IMG/VR virus record: IMGVR_UViG_3300023088_000111
Location: 1-26,291 of that record
Reading direction: 5' to 3' (one strand)
Length of the DNA: 26,291 nt
Source: a virus
The notes under the pieces are model-generated. The model did no database searches. It saw nothing but the letters and a program-made list of their open reading frames with translations, and was not told the DNA's origin. The position numbers were made by a program, and so were the translations under genes. Numbering within the stretch: the first letter of the stretch is position 1; every line of letters starts with the position of its first letter. Below are positions 1 to 5,748 of this stretch, piece after piece.

Positions 1-353
1 TCCTTGAAAAACTCGTAGAATCCAAGCCAGTTGGCATCATGTTGACCGTAGCCGCTGGCCCTCACGCTGGCCCCCACGCTGGCCCCCACGCTGGCCCACA
101 CGCTGTCCCCCACGCTGGCCCTCACGGAAGTAGGGAGATTGAATAGAATTGCTCTCGTCAAGGCTTGGGACATTGGCGAGCCGCACCAAACAACCTTTGG
201 TATGGGCAGCCCTGCTGCTTCGTATGTGCTCCAAACTCCCTCGACGGCCATCGAGCGATCTGCCGGTTCGGTGCTCAATCCAATTTTAGTCCACCTGTCA
301 ACGAACTCAGGAAAGCGGGCGACCTGTTCCGGCGTCAGTTTTTCAATCCTCAT
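1..353 (-). CDS. DUF6745-like protein, N-terminal part (cut by window edge)
   Basis: The frame is open from an ATG at 353 to the left edge, so only the first 117 residues are visible. It begins MRIEKLTPEQVARFPEFV and continues with a WxxxGLSTEPADR segment, an IPKVVWCGSP segment and an SMxQALTRA stretch. Then comes a low-complexity run of four-residue units (VRAS, VGDS, VWAS, VGAS, VGAS, VRAS) and the phrase YGQHDANWLGFYEFF. This order (Glu-Pro-Ala-Asp-Arg, Val-rich short repeats, YGQHDA.WL.FY.FF) matches my memory of the DUF6745 family, of unknown function, in bacteria and mobile elements. The family name is from memory and was not searched. The ATG lies 11 bp inside the end of the upstream membrane-protein gene, so the two are probably coupled. 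No catalytic function can be assigned. Confidence 0.7.
   Translation of the reverse strand, partial: MRIEKLTPEQVARFPEFVDRWTKIGLSTEPADRSMAVEGVWSTYEAAGLPIPKVVWCGSPMSQALTRAILFNLPTSVRASVGDSVWASVGASVGASVRASGYGQHDANWLGFYEFFK
63..122. repeat. 12-bp tandem repeat (five units) inside the DUF6745-like gene
   Basis: Five head-to-tail units of about CACGCTGGCCCC begin at 63, 75, 87, 99 and 111, with a degenerate sixth unit just to the left at 51-62. The period is exactly four codons, so copy-number change would not break the frame. On the minus strand it encodes a Val-x-Ala-Ser/Val-Gly-Asp-Ser type tetrapeptide repeat. Confidence 0.9.
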
Positions 354-483
354 TGGTCTTTTCCTCGAAATGAAACCCGCCATCATCCTGCCGCCCCATC
401 GGCGCTCGAAGTAGCATCCATCCCAACACCGAAAGTGGAACGACTACGAACACTCCGAACAGGATGCAAAAGGCGAGCGTCAT
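343..483 (-). CDS. small single-pass membrane protein
   Basis: This is a 46-residue protein starting at ATG 483. Residues 3-25 (LAFCILFGVFVVVPLSVLGWML) are a clear transmembrane segment. A short polar tail rich in Asp, Glu and Lys follows. The start forms an ATGA overlap with the stop of the upstream 66-residue gene, and the end overlaps the next gene by 11 bp, so it is the middle gene of a tight leftward operon. The frame is open further upstream, but that extension covers another gene and an inverted-repeat region, so I chose the short start. Function is unknown. The size and topology would fit a membrane regulator or a small toxin-like or superinfection protein, but nothing in the sequence decides. 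Confidence 0.6.
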   Translation of the reverse strand: MTLAFCILFGVFVVVPLSVLGWMLLRAPMGRQDDGGFHFEEKTNED

Positions 484-680
484 GCAACCTCCGTCATGGT
501 TGACTGCCAGAACTGGCGCAGCTCGTAATCGTCCAGGGCTTCGAGCCGGCCCAGCACCATGTCGGGCCGAAACTCTTCGACCTGCTGAATCATCCGCTGG
601 CGCATCTTCAACGCGCGGAGCTCGCGGCGGATCGCGGTTGATTGAACGGCTATCGTGGCGTCGATGGTTTGGGTTGTCAT
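480..680 (-). CDS. hypothetical helical protein, 66 residues
   Basis: I chose ATG 680 (MTTQTIDATIAVQS...) rather than the longer upstream start, because the extension to 803 runs through an inverted repeat and has no protein-like character. The product is mostly amphipathic helix with many charged residues (IRRELRALKMRQRM, LGRLEALDDYELRQFW) and no Cys or membrane segment. It is the first gene of a leftward operon, and its TGA overlaps the next ATG by 4 bp. The upstream GAGG is about 11 bases from the ATG, a rather long spacing. I do not recognise the family. Confidence 0.55.
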   Translation of the reverse strand: MTTQTIDATIAVQSTAIRRELRALKMRQRMIQQVEEFRPDMVLGRLEALDDYELRQFWQSTMTEVA

Positions 681-696
681 GTTTATTCGGTCCTCG

Positions 697-797
697 GAAG
701 AACAGCCAGGGTTGCTGGTTGCGAGACCGGACCCGCGCTGTGAAACGCGGAACGACCGCTGGCTGTTCTTCGGGGAACTGTTTATTTCCGGTCTCGC
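697..797. repeat. interleaved inverted repeats (pseudoknot-like order)
   Basis: Two inverted repeats are interleaved. A 13-bp arm at 697-709 (GAAGAACAGCCAG) pairs with 759-771. A 10-bp arm at 721-730 (GCGAGACCGG) pairs with 788-797. A small hairpin (CCGCG at 733-737 with CGCGG at 746-750) sits inside. The order A-B-A'-B' allows either stem alone or a pseudoknot. It lies directly upstream of the leftward operon, so it would be in that operon's 5' leader or promoter region. The rest of the 681-1023 gap shows no convincing coding sequence. Confidence 0.7.
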
Positions 798-965
798 ATT
801 CACTGGCGATGATGATTACGACGGAAGTGGAAAATATGGAAGCCTTAAAAACCCTCATTATCACATAGTAGAAACCCTTACCCACATCGGGATCAGGCGA
901 AGGAGTTTTGGGGGCAAATTGCCGGTTCGGCGTAAATCCCGCCTTTTCAACCCATTACATGAAAC

Positions 966-1017
966 CGCATAAAATGCGTAAATAAGTATTGACTCCATTC
1001 GCGTTTTGTGCGAATAT
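966..1017 (+). promoter_or_regulatory. promoter with two dyad operators for the 1024-2059 operon
   Basis: A -35-like TTGACT at 989-994 and a -10-like GAATAT at 1012-1017 are 17 bp apart. Between and overlapping them is a dyad ATTCGC-N7-GCGAAT (997-1002 and 1010-1015). A second perfect dyad, CGCAT-AAA-ATGCG, sits just upstream at 966-978. A repressor bound to the first dyad would block RNA polymerase. The small helix-turn-helix protein encoded by the second gene of the same operon is the obvious candidate, which would give autoregulation. The start site would fall close to the ATG at 1024, so the mRNA may be nearly leaderless. The sites are read from sequence; their regulatory role is inferred. 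Confidence 0.55.
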
Positions 1018-1023
1018 GAGGAC

Positions 1024-1317
1024 ATGAAAAACAAACTGATTCCGCTGACAGCTTCGAACAACACTCCCGGTGAGTATGAACCGACTTTGGTCGGGCACGG
1101 CTTCCAATATCGTCAGCTTGTAAAAGCTGATGGACTTGAGAACTCGTTTTACACCAAGCACGACCATCAGGGGTTTTCGTTCCGAAAGGATTTGGACGGA
1201 CTTGTCCATCGTTGCGGGGGGATGCCCATTATCCAGTTGGATGATGGTGGATTGTTCGCGATTCAAAACGCAGACTCTGTTCTGTCTAAAGACCTCTCGG
1301 GAAAGAGTTGGAAGTGA
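1024..1317 (+). CDS. hypothetical protein, 97 residues
   Basis: I start this at ATG 1024, just after GAGGA and six bases after the -10-like element. A GTG at 1006 in the same frame would lie inside the promoter. The protein (MKNKLIPLTASNNTPGEYE...) is soluble-looking, with a His-rich patch (FYTKHDHQGFSF) and an IIQLDDGGLFAIQNADS segment near the C-terminus. It heads a rightward operon. Its TGA overlaps the next gene's GTG by 4 bp. I do not recognise the family. The pairing with a helix-turn-helix protein recalls toxin-antitoxin or phage regulatory pairs, but no toxin motif is visible. Confidence 0.65.
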   Translation: MKNKLIPLTASNNTPGEYEPTLVGHGFQYRQLVKADGLENSFYTKHDHQGFSFRKDLDGLVHRCGGMPIIQLDDGGLFAIQNADSVLSKDLSGKSWK

Positions 1318-1496
1318 AATTCTCAGAGCAACTCAGAGCAGAGATTGACCGCCTCGGACTCACCCAGGCTGAGGCGGCAACATTGCTTGACGTATCGCCT
1401 CGGGCGGTGTGGAAGTGGTTGCACGATGATGAACCTCTGGCGGTCACGGCAGAAGGCGTCATTGCCCGGCTCAAACGGGCGAAGGCAAAGAAGTGA
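1314..1496 (+). CDS. small helix-turn-helix (XRE-like) DNA-binding protein
   Basis: The product is 60 residues. Residues about 14-36 (GLTQAEAATLLDVSPRAVWKW) form a textbook helix-turn-helix with the LTQxEAAxLL.VS pattern of XRE/Cro-type regulators. A short helix with a Lys/Arg-rich end (ARLKRAKAKK) follows. I chose GTG 1314 because it forms a GTGA overlap with the preceding stop; a TTG at 1308 is an alternative. Such minimal proteins act as phage repressors or activators and bind dyads of the kind found in this operon's promoter. That it binds the dyads at 966-978 and 997-1015 is inference from position. Confidence 0.8.
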   Translation: MKFSEQLRAEIDRLGLTQAEAATLLDVSPRAVWKWLHDDEPLAVTAEGVIARLKRAKAKK

Positions 1497-2059
1497 AAAC
1501 CGAACGCGACATGACGCTGCTCCGCGACTGGTCCGGCGAGGATTGCGCCGGCTGGCTCATCTCGGAGAAACTCGACGGCTGCAGGGCGTATTGGGACGGC
1601 GCGGCGCTCTGGACGCGGGACGGCAACCGGATCCCGGCGCCCTCATGGTTTACGGCCGGATTTCCAGCGTGGCCATTGGACGGTGAGCTGTGGGCGGGCC
1701 GGGGGCAGCTTGAAACAGCTCGGCTTGCCGCACAATGGGGTAAATTCGCGCCTGGCATCGCCTACAGGGTCTTCGACTGCCCGACCGCTCCCGGAACATG
1801 GATTGAGCGGATGGCGGCTGCCCAATGGGCCATCCTGGACGCTCCGCACGCCTCAGCGGTGAGCTTTCAACCCTGCCGTGGCGTGGATCACCTTTCCGCC
1901 GAATACTTCCGCCTGACCGCAGCCGGCGCGGAAGGCGTTGTCTTGCGCCAGCCGACGGCCACGGGATACGGGCCCGGGCGGTCCCGGCACGCACTCAGGA
2001 TCAAGCCGGGCATCGCGCACGAGCATCTGCTCTACGAGCGCGTCAGCCTTGTTCAGTAA
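1493..2059 (+). CDS. minimal ATP-dependent DNA ligase (adenylation domain only)
   Basis: The 188-residue product carries the nucleotidyltransferase motifs of ATP-dependent ligases in order: motif I K26-L-D-G-C-R31 with the adenylated Lys, a PLDGELW motif at 61-67, FDCP at 94-97, motif IV EGVVLR at 147-152 and a motif V-like LRIKP at 168-172. Its closest resemblance from memory is to the LigE group of Vibrio and Haemophilus (SEKLDGxRAYWDG, PLDGELWxGRGQ). Those enzymes are about 270-280 residues with a C-terminal OB domain. Here only 16 residues follow motif V, so the OB domain is missing. The first Lys of motif V is Arg169. No signal peptide is seen. The GTG start overlaps the upstream stop (GTGA). 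The 3' end overlaps the convergent patatin gene by 7 bp, so no OB exon lies downstream. Confidence 0.85.
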   Translation: MKTERDMTLLRDWSGEDCAGWLISEKLDGCRAYWDGAALWTRDGNRIPAPSWFTAGFPAWPLDGELWAGRGQLETARLAAQWGKFAPGIAYRVFDCPTAPGTWIERMAAAQWAILDAPHASAVSFQPCRGVDHLSAEYFRLTAAGAEGVVLRQPTATGYGPGRSRHALRIKPGIAHEHLLYERVSLVQ

Positions 2060-2931
2060 AACTCGTCCAGCGCCGCGGAGCATTGCAGTAGCGCAGCCGC
2101 AGCCGCGGCCCGTCGCGCGTCCATGGCGGACTGGCTTGTGTCGTCCATGGCGACCGACCGGATCAGCTCAGGCTGGATGCCGTAGTAATCGTTCCCGACC
2201 ATCTGGCGAAGTTGGTAGTCAACCGCGTCCGACGGTCCCTCGAGCACGACCTGGAGCGTGGCCAGCCCAACCTTGAGCAGCCCGGCGTTGATTAACCCCT
2301 TGGCGTCAAACCGGCTGTCCGAGACTCCGCACCCGAGCGAGAGGACCTTGACCTGCTCTTGATCGCCCCAGAGCTTCACCGCGTCGGCGTAGGCGCACAT
2401 TGCCGGGGAGTTCGCCACGACGCCTCCGTCCCAAAGCACCATGCCATCCAGTTCGAACAATGGGAAGTAGGTCTGCGCCGCACTCGTCGCCCGGCAGGCC
2501 TGCCACATCAGATATTGTCCGGTCAGAGAGTCCCAGGACTTGAAGAACGCCGGCTCGACCTGCGCCCCGGCGATGTTCATGGATACGATCCCGAGTCGAG
2601 TCTTGGCGTCGCTCACCTTGGCCATCCCCATGCGCTTGCGAAGCGCCATCTCGATTGGAAGGGCCGGATAGCGCGGCTCGACGATGCCGTCCTTGCCGAA
2701 GAAAAGTTGGTGGAATATCTGCGGACCGTCCGTCGTGAAGAAGTCGCACGTCTCAGCCGCCGAGTGGCCGAGGCTGAGGCTCGCGCCGATGATGCCGCCG
2801 ATGGACGTGCCGTAGATGAGGTCGAAGAGTTCCCAGCACGGCTTTCCCGACCGCCGCTCAAGCTCCGAGAGGATCAAGCATGGGATCAGCCCGTTGCAGC
2901 CACCGCCTGACAGGCTAAGTATTCTTTTCAT
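2053..2931 (-). CDS. patatin-like phospholipase / lipid acyl hydrolase
   Basis: The 292-residue protein has all patatin landmarks. The oxyanion hole SGGGCNG is at 8-14, the nucleophile elbow is G41-T-S43-I-G45, a CRATSAAQTYFP segment lies at 146-157, and the catalytic D168-G-G completes the Ser43/Asp168 dyad. Patatins hydrolyse acyl chains from membrane lipids. There is no signal peptide, so it should act on the cytoplasmic side. It is the last leftward gene, 256 bp past the end of the late operon and beyond a terminator, so it may have its own promoter. Position would suit a lysis helper or membrane-damaging effector. No cyclic-nucleotide synthase is present that would make it a CBASS effector. 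The enzyme call is firm; the phage role is not. Confidence 0.92.
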   Translation of the reverse strand: MKRILSLSGGGCNGLIPCLILSELERRSGKPCWELFDLIYGTSIGGIIGASLSLGHSAAETCDFFTTDGPQIFHQLFFGKDGIVEPRYPALPIEMALRKRMGMAKVSDAKTRLGIVSMNIAGAQVEPAFFKSWDSLTGQYLMWQACRATSAAQTYFPLFELDGMVLWDGGVVANSPAMCAYADAVKLWGDQEQVKVLSLGCGVSDSRFDAKGLINAGLLKVGLATLQVVLEGPSDAVDYQLRQMVGNDYYGIQPELIRSVAMDDTSQSAMDARRAAAAAALLQCSAALDEFY

Positions 2932-2943
2932 GTTTCTTGCCGG

Positions 2944-2972
2944 GATATTTCAAAGAAGGCCCGACGCGTCAA
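2944..2972 (-). promoter_or_regulatory. possible promoter for the patatin gene
   Basis: On the minus strand TTGACG (2972-2967) is followed after 17 bp by a weak -10-like AATATC (2949-2944), 12 bases before the ATG at 2931. The -35 is good and the -10 matches only about half the consensus. It lies beyond the terminator at 3177-3128, where a new promoter would be needed. Confidence 0.3.
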
Positions 2973-3127
2973 AGACCCTTTCGGGTGAACCAGCGCGCCG
3001 GGCTGGATTGGGGTGAGAATCAAGCCATGAGAGCCTCGCCTTCACAGGACGGCTTTGCACCGTCGGCGCGTAGAAAGGGATCATGGCGGGATAGAATCTG
3101 AAATCATTGGTGGCCGTGTTCCCTTTC

Positions 3128-3177
3128 AAAAGAGTGCCGCCGCCATGCCCGAATCGATTACGGGGCACGACGGCGGC
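3128..3177 (-). terminator. intrinsic terminator of the late operon
   Basis: A 15-bp stem is formed by 3136-3150 and 3163-3177 around a 12-base loop, followed on the minus strand by CTCTTTTG. Two of the pairs are G-U wobbles in minus-strand RNA but A-C mismatches in plus-strand RNA, so the hairpin is stronger for leftward transcripts. It begins 11 bases after the stop of the gene ending at 3188. Confidence 0.75.
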
Positions 3178-3187
3178 GGACGACCGC

Positions 3188-3865
3188 TTAGCCGCCAACC
3201 TGGGTGACCAGGGAGGCACTCGCGGTCCGGATGTTGGTCAGCGACGTCTGGTCTGCTGCGCCCAGCGCGCCGGGCGTGTTGTCGAACGCCACGATCATCG
3301 TGTTCAGCGCGACGATGTTGGTTTTAACCGTCGGGGTCGCATCCACATTTCCGGCATCCACCCCTTGGGACTGCGTAACCAATGCGGCGGCAGCCGTGTT
3401 GATGTCACCAAGTGTCCCTTGATCGACCTCGTTGAGGCCGCCGTTGGCCGTGTTCCAAGTTTGAATCAGCCCGGCCAGCGCAACGATGTTCGCCGTTGGG
3501 CTCACGGGCGCCGAGCTTGTCCCTGCTGAAACTGCAGCGGCCAGCACGGTGTCATTCTTCGCCAGCGTGTCCTGCAAGTCCGAGAGGCTTTGCAGTTGCG
3601 CAGGTGTTGCTCCCTTTGTCAGCGCCGTGGCGACCGCCGCGGCGATGAGGCCCGGGATGGACTGGATCAGCTTCAATGCTGACCCGTCAACGGTTGTGTC
3701 GTTTCCGACCTCCAGTGCGATGGCAGCGATCTGGGCGTCGAGGTTTGTTTGGATCATAGCGATGTCTTTCTCCAGTACTTCCAGGTCTTGTTCGGTTGCG
3801 AGCCTTGGCGGGGCCTGGCGGCGCCCTTGCCCGTTTTGTTGTTTTTCTGCTGATCCGAGTGGCAT
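3188..3865 (-). CDS. hypothetical Ala/Thr-rich repeat protein
   Basis: The 225-residue product starts at ATG 3865, two bases after the preceding stop. A basic N-terminus (residues 8-22) leads into a short coiled-coil-like stretch (ATEQDLEVLEKDIAMIQTNLDAQ). The second half contains two related segments: NIVALAGLIQTWNTANGGL with GTLGDINTAAAALVTQ, then NIVALNTMIVAFDNTPGAL with TSLTNIRTASASLVTQ. This is a roughly 58-residue duplication. There is no signal peptide or catalytic motif. It is the last gene before a strong terminator, so it is the end of the late operon. It could be a minor virion or fibre-associated protein. I do not recognise the family. Confidence 0.7.
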   Translation of the reverse strand: MPLGSAEKQQNGQGRRQAPPRLATEQDLEVLEKDIAMIQTNLDAQIAAIALEVGNDTTVDGSALKLIQSIPGLIAAAVATALTKGATPAQLQSLSDLQDTLAKNDTVLAAAVSAGTSSAPVSPTANIVALAGLIQTWNTANGGLNEVDQGTLGDINTAAAALVTQSQGVDAGNVDATPTVKTNIVALNTMIVAFDNTPGALGAADQTSLTNIRTASASLVTQVGG

Positions 3866-3867
3866 AA

Positions 3868-4449
3868 TCAAAATGCGTAAGACATTCCCGCGCCGACGAT
3901 CATGCCGCGCTTCTCCCCAGAGTTCTCGATGGCGTAACCCAGCCCGCCATAAGACCCGAGGTTCGTCGTCCAGCGATACTCAACGTCGCCTTGGACGACT
4001 CCCATTGGCGTCGAGTTCTCGATGTCATAGCCCATCCCCATCCCGGCGCTGGCTGCGACGTTGCCGATGACCTTCCTGTAGTTGACGTGCACGAACGCCG
4101 CCTTGGTGCCACTCGTGGAAGCGGTGCCACCGGTTTGCTCAATGGCAGTTGCGCCGATGCCCCAGTTCGTGGCGATCAGTCCGTAATCGGTCACGTCCGT
4201 CAGCACTCCGGCTTCACCGTTCTGCTGCTCGTAAACAGCCCCGAGCTTCAGCTCTATCTCACTTGCTGCATAGAAGTTCGTGAGCGCTGGGTTGTTCTTG
4301 GCGAGCATGTTCGCGATTTGGGTTATCGCATCCTGCTCGCTTTGTGGCGTTGCCGCAGGCATTGGTGCCGGCGCATTGGTTGTCTGTGAATATCCAGTGG
4401 CCGCGAGAAGCGCCACCGCCATCAATGTGACTGTGAGGATTCGTTTCAT
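3868..4449 (-). CDS. exported protein, likely small outer-membrane beta-barrel
   Basis: I start at ATG 4449, where the stop and start share one base with the upstream gene (TAATG). The 193-residue product opens with a classical signal peptide (MKRILTVTLMAVALLAATGYS, likely cut after S21 before Gln). A Pro/Ala/Thr linker and a short helix follow. Then come alternating polar/aromatic strands (AAFVHVNYRKVIG, SAGMGMGYDIEN, GDVEYRWTTNLGSYGGLGYAIEN), and the protein ends in ...GAGMSYAF with a C-terminal Phe. A terminal Phe on a strand is the usual signal for the Bam outer-membrane machinery. A phage gene for an outer-membrane protein suggests receptor masking or superinfection exclusion, or a lysis role. 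The barrel is inferred from pattern only. Confidence 0.7.
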   Translation of the reverse strand: MKRILTVTLMAVALLAATGYSQTTNAPAPMPAATPQSEQDAITQIANMLAKNNPALTNFYAASEIELKLGAVYEQQNGEAGVLTDVTDYGLIATNWGIGATAIEQTGGTASTSGTKAAFVHVNYRKVIGNVAASAGMGMGYDIENSTPMGVVQGDVEYRWTTNLGSYGGLGYAIENSGEKRGMIVGAGMSYAF

Positions 4450-4706
4450 TACTTTCGTTTTTTTGGTGGGTTGAGGGTTGTCTCGCTCGTCGGCGAGGGT
4501 TTCGGCGCCGGTGAGATCATCGCCCCGCCGGCGTAGAGCGTGGCCAGGCTCATCATCCCCCTGGACAGATAGCCGAGCGAGTGGGCGTAATCCGGGAACT
4601 GCATCGATCCGGCGTAGGCGATCATCGCCAGAACGACAAAGATGAGCAGCCACGGGTGTTGACGGATGCTGTTGCCGAGGGTTGCGAGTGCGAAGAGAGG
4701 GTTCAT
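4449..4706 (-). CDS. holin-like small membrane protein
   Basis: The product is 85 residues with two hydrophobic segments (about 18-35, WLLIFVVLAMIAYAGSM, and 47-64, LSRGMMSLATLYAGGAMI). A Pro-rich tail ends in PPKKRK. Size, two membrane passes and a positively charged cytoplasmic tail are those of class II holins. The ATG at 4706 overlaps the stop of the upstream membrane gene (ATGA). It lies late in the operon after the fibre genes, the usual place for lysis genes. No endolysin is next to it, so holin is a reasonable guess rather than an identification. Confidence 0.6.
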   Translation of the reverse strand: MNPLFALATLGNSIRQHPWLLIFVVLAMIAYAGSMQFPDYAHSLGYLSRGMMSLATLYAGGAMISPAPKPSPTSETTLNPPKKRK

Positions 4707-5089
4707 GGCTTGCTTCCTTTGACCAGCTTCTCCATCTCGAAGTCCTGCCGGAGCTTCACCAGAGATTCGTTCATGGTCTTCATTTGTGACGCCATACCAG
4801 GAGTCCCTGTCACTTCGACCAGCTTTTCCCACGCTTCCACTTCAGCCTCCTTGTCCTTGATGATGGCCACCTCGGCAGTGGTGCTGGATTGAGACTGCAA
4901 TAGGGAGTTCACTCCATGTGTGATTCCAGACGCCCACCAGGTCCCGGAGATAATGCCTCCCAAAATAAGTGCCATGATGGCCAACAGAAGCCCGAGTCTG
5001 ATGGGCGTGTTCTCGCCGATCGAGAGAAGCTCGCGACGCTCACTCCTTCGCTCATTCGCTTCCCTCATGTTTTCCTCGTGTTGGCTCAT
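4703..5089 (-). CDS. single-pass membrane protein with coiled coil (spanin- or holin-partner-like)
   Basis: Start ATG 5089 gives 128 residues and an ATGA overlap with the gene before. The first 30 residues are very charged (SQHEENMREANERRSERRELL). Residues 32-56 form one membrane helix (LGLLLAIMALILGGIISGTWW). The rest is polar and helical (VAIIKDKEAEVEAWEKLVEV, MKTMNESLVKLRQDFEMEKLV). One membrane anchor plus a periplasmic coiled coil is the architecture of Rz-type inner-membrane spanins, although this N-terminus is longer than usual. With the neighbouring two-pass protein it could form a lysis cassette. Confidence 0.6.
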   Translation of the reverse strand: MSQHEENMREANERRSERRELLSIGENTPIRLGLLLAIMALILGGIISGTWWASGITHGVNSLLQSQSSTTAEVAIIKDKEAEVEAWEKLVEVTGTPGMASQMKTMNESLVKLRQDFEMEKLVKGSKP

Positions 5090-5748
5090 AAATTGGTCTC
5101 CGTGATTGTAAGTCGGTTTGTTCTCCCCATCATTGTTAATAATAAGGAAGGATACGGAAGGTTGGTCGTTAAGGTGTTCCCGGGCATATTCGTGGTCAGC
5201 ACGGTCCACTTTCCTCTCGGCGTGGCCACGTTCGTGGACATGAGAAGCGCGATCGGTGGCCCTGCTGGCTCCGTGTAAGAAACCTCGGATGAATAGTCGC
5301 TTTCCATGCCGAGGATGTTGTAAGCGGTGACCGCGAAATAGTATGTGGTGCCTTCAACCAGGCCGAAGACATTCATGTTCGTCACGTCGCCCACGTCAAC
5401 GATTTTGGTGTATGTTCGGCTGGCTACCCCGTAGTAAACCTTGTAGCCGATAACGGTCGAATCCGGGCTTGGGTCCCAGGCCAGCGTGACACCGTGCGCG
5501 GTGGTGAAGCTTATTGTCACTCTGAATAACGGAGGCTGGTTCGTGATGGACGCCATGACGACCATTGGCTTGCCTGTGGCCATCGGCTTGCCGGCTGTGG
5601 ACGTCACGGTCGCCTGGCGAGGACTCATGGTGGCTCCGAACGCTCCTACGAGCAATCCAATGAGCAGAAAGATGATGACGAGAATCAGGATAGTAATCGC
5701 GTCTGCCGCGTTTCGTCCGACTGTTTCCAATGGTTTTTTGTTGCTCAT
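5086..5748 (-). CDS. membrane-anchored fibronectin type III protein
   Basis: The 220-residue product starts at ATG 5748 (ATGA overlap). Residues 17-39 are a strong membrane segment (AITILILVIIFLLIGLLVGAF) behind a Lys/Arg-containing N-terminus. After a Thr/Pro linker, residues about 75-160 form a fibronectin type III domain (VTLAWDPSPDSTVIGYKVYYG, GLVEGTTYYFAVTAYNILGMES). FN3 domains are common on phage tail and surface proteins, where they bind carbohydrate or mediate weak adhesion. Here the domain sits behind a membrane anchor, which is unusual for a virion protein and suggests display from the host membrane, or an N-terminal hydrophobic plug used during assembly. Confidence 0.75.
   Translation of the reverse strand: MSNKKPLETVGRNAADAITILILVIIFLLIGLLVGAFGATMSPRQATVTSTAGKPMATGKPMVVMASITNQPPLFRVTISFTTAHGVTLAWDPSPDSTVIGYKVYYGVASRTYTKIVDVGDVTNMNVFGLVEGTTYYFAVTAYNILGMESDYSSEVSYTEPAGPPIALLMSTNVATPRGKWTVLTTNMPGNTLTTNLPYPSLLLTMMGRTNRLTITETNL

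Noticed and set aside
51-122. CRISPR-like array
   Set aside because: Units are only 12 bp and directly abutting, with no unique spacers.
37-234. 65-residue minus-strand frame with Gly-Gln-Arg repeats
   Set aside because: It is a different frame over the same 12-bp repeat. The open frame from 353 has conserved-looking flanks and a coherent start, so the Gly-Gln-Arg frame is a shadow.
343-885. Long form (180 residues) of the small membrane protein
   Set aside because: The first 134 residues cover another gene and an inverted-repeat region and are Arg/Pro-rich antisense-like. The ATG at 483 gives a sensible membrane protein with an ATGA overlap.
2053-2931. Patatin as a CBASS (CapV) effector
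   Set aside because: No cGAS/DncV-like nucleotidyltransferase or ancillary CBASS gene is adjacent. The only nucleotidyltransferase nearby is a DNA-ligase-type enzyme on the opposite strand.
2950-3219. 89-residue minus-strand frame before the patatin
   Set aside because: It runs through the terminator hairpin, has no ribosome site and has an Arg/Pro-rich composition without domain character. A short real gene here cannot be fully excluded.
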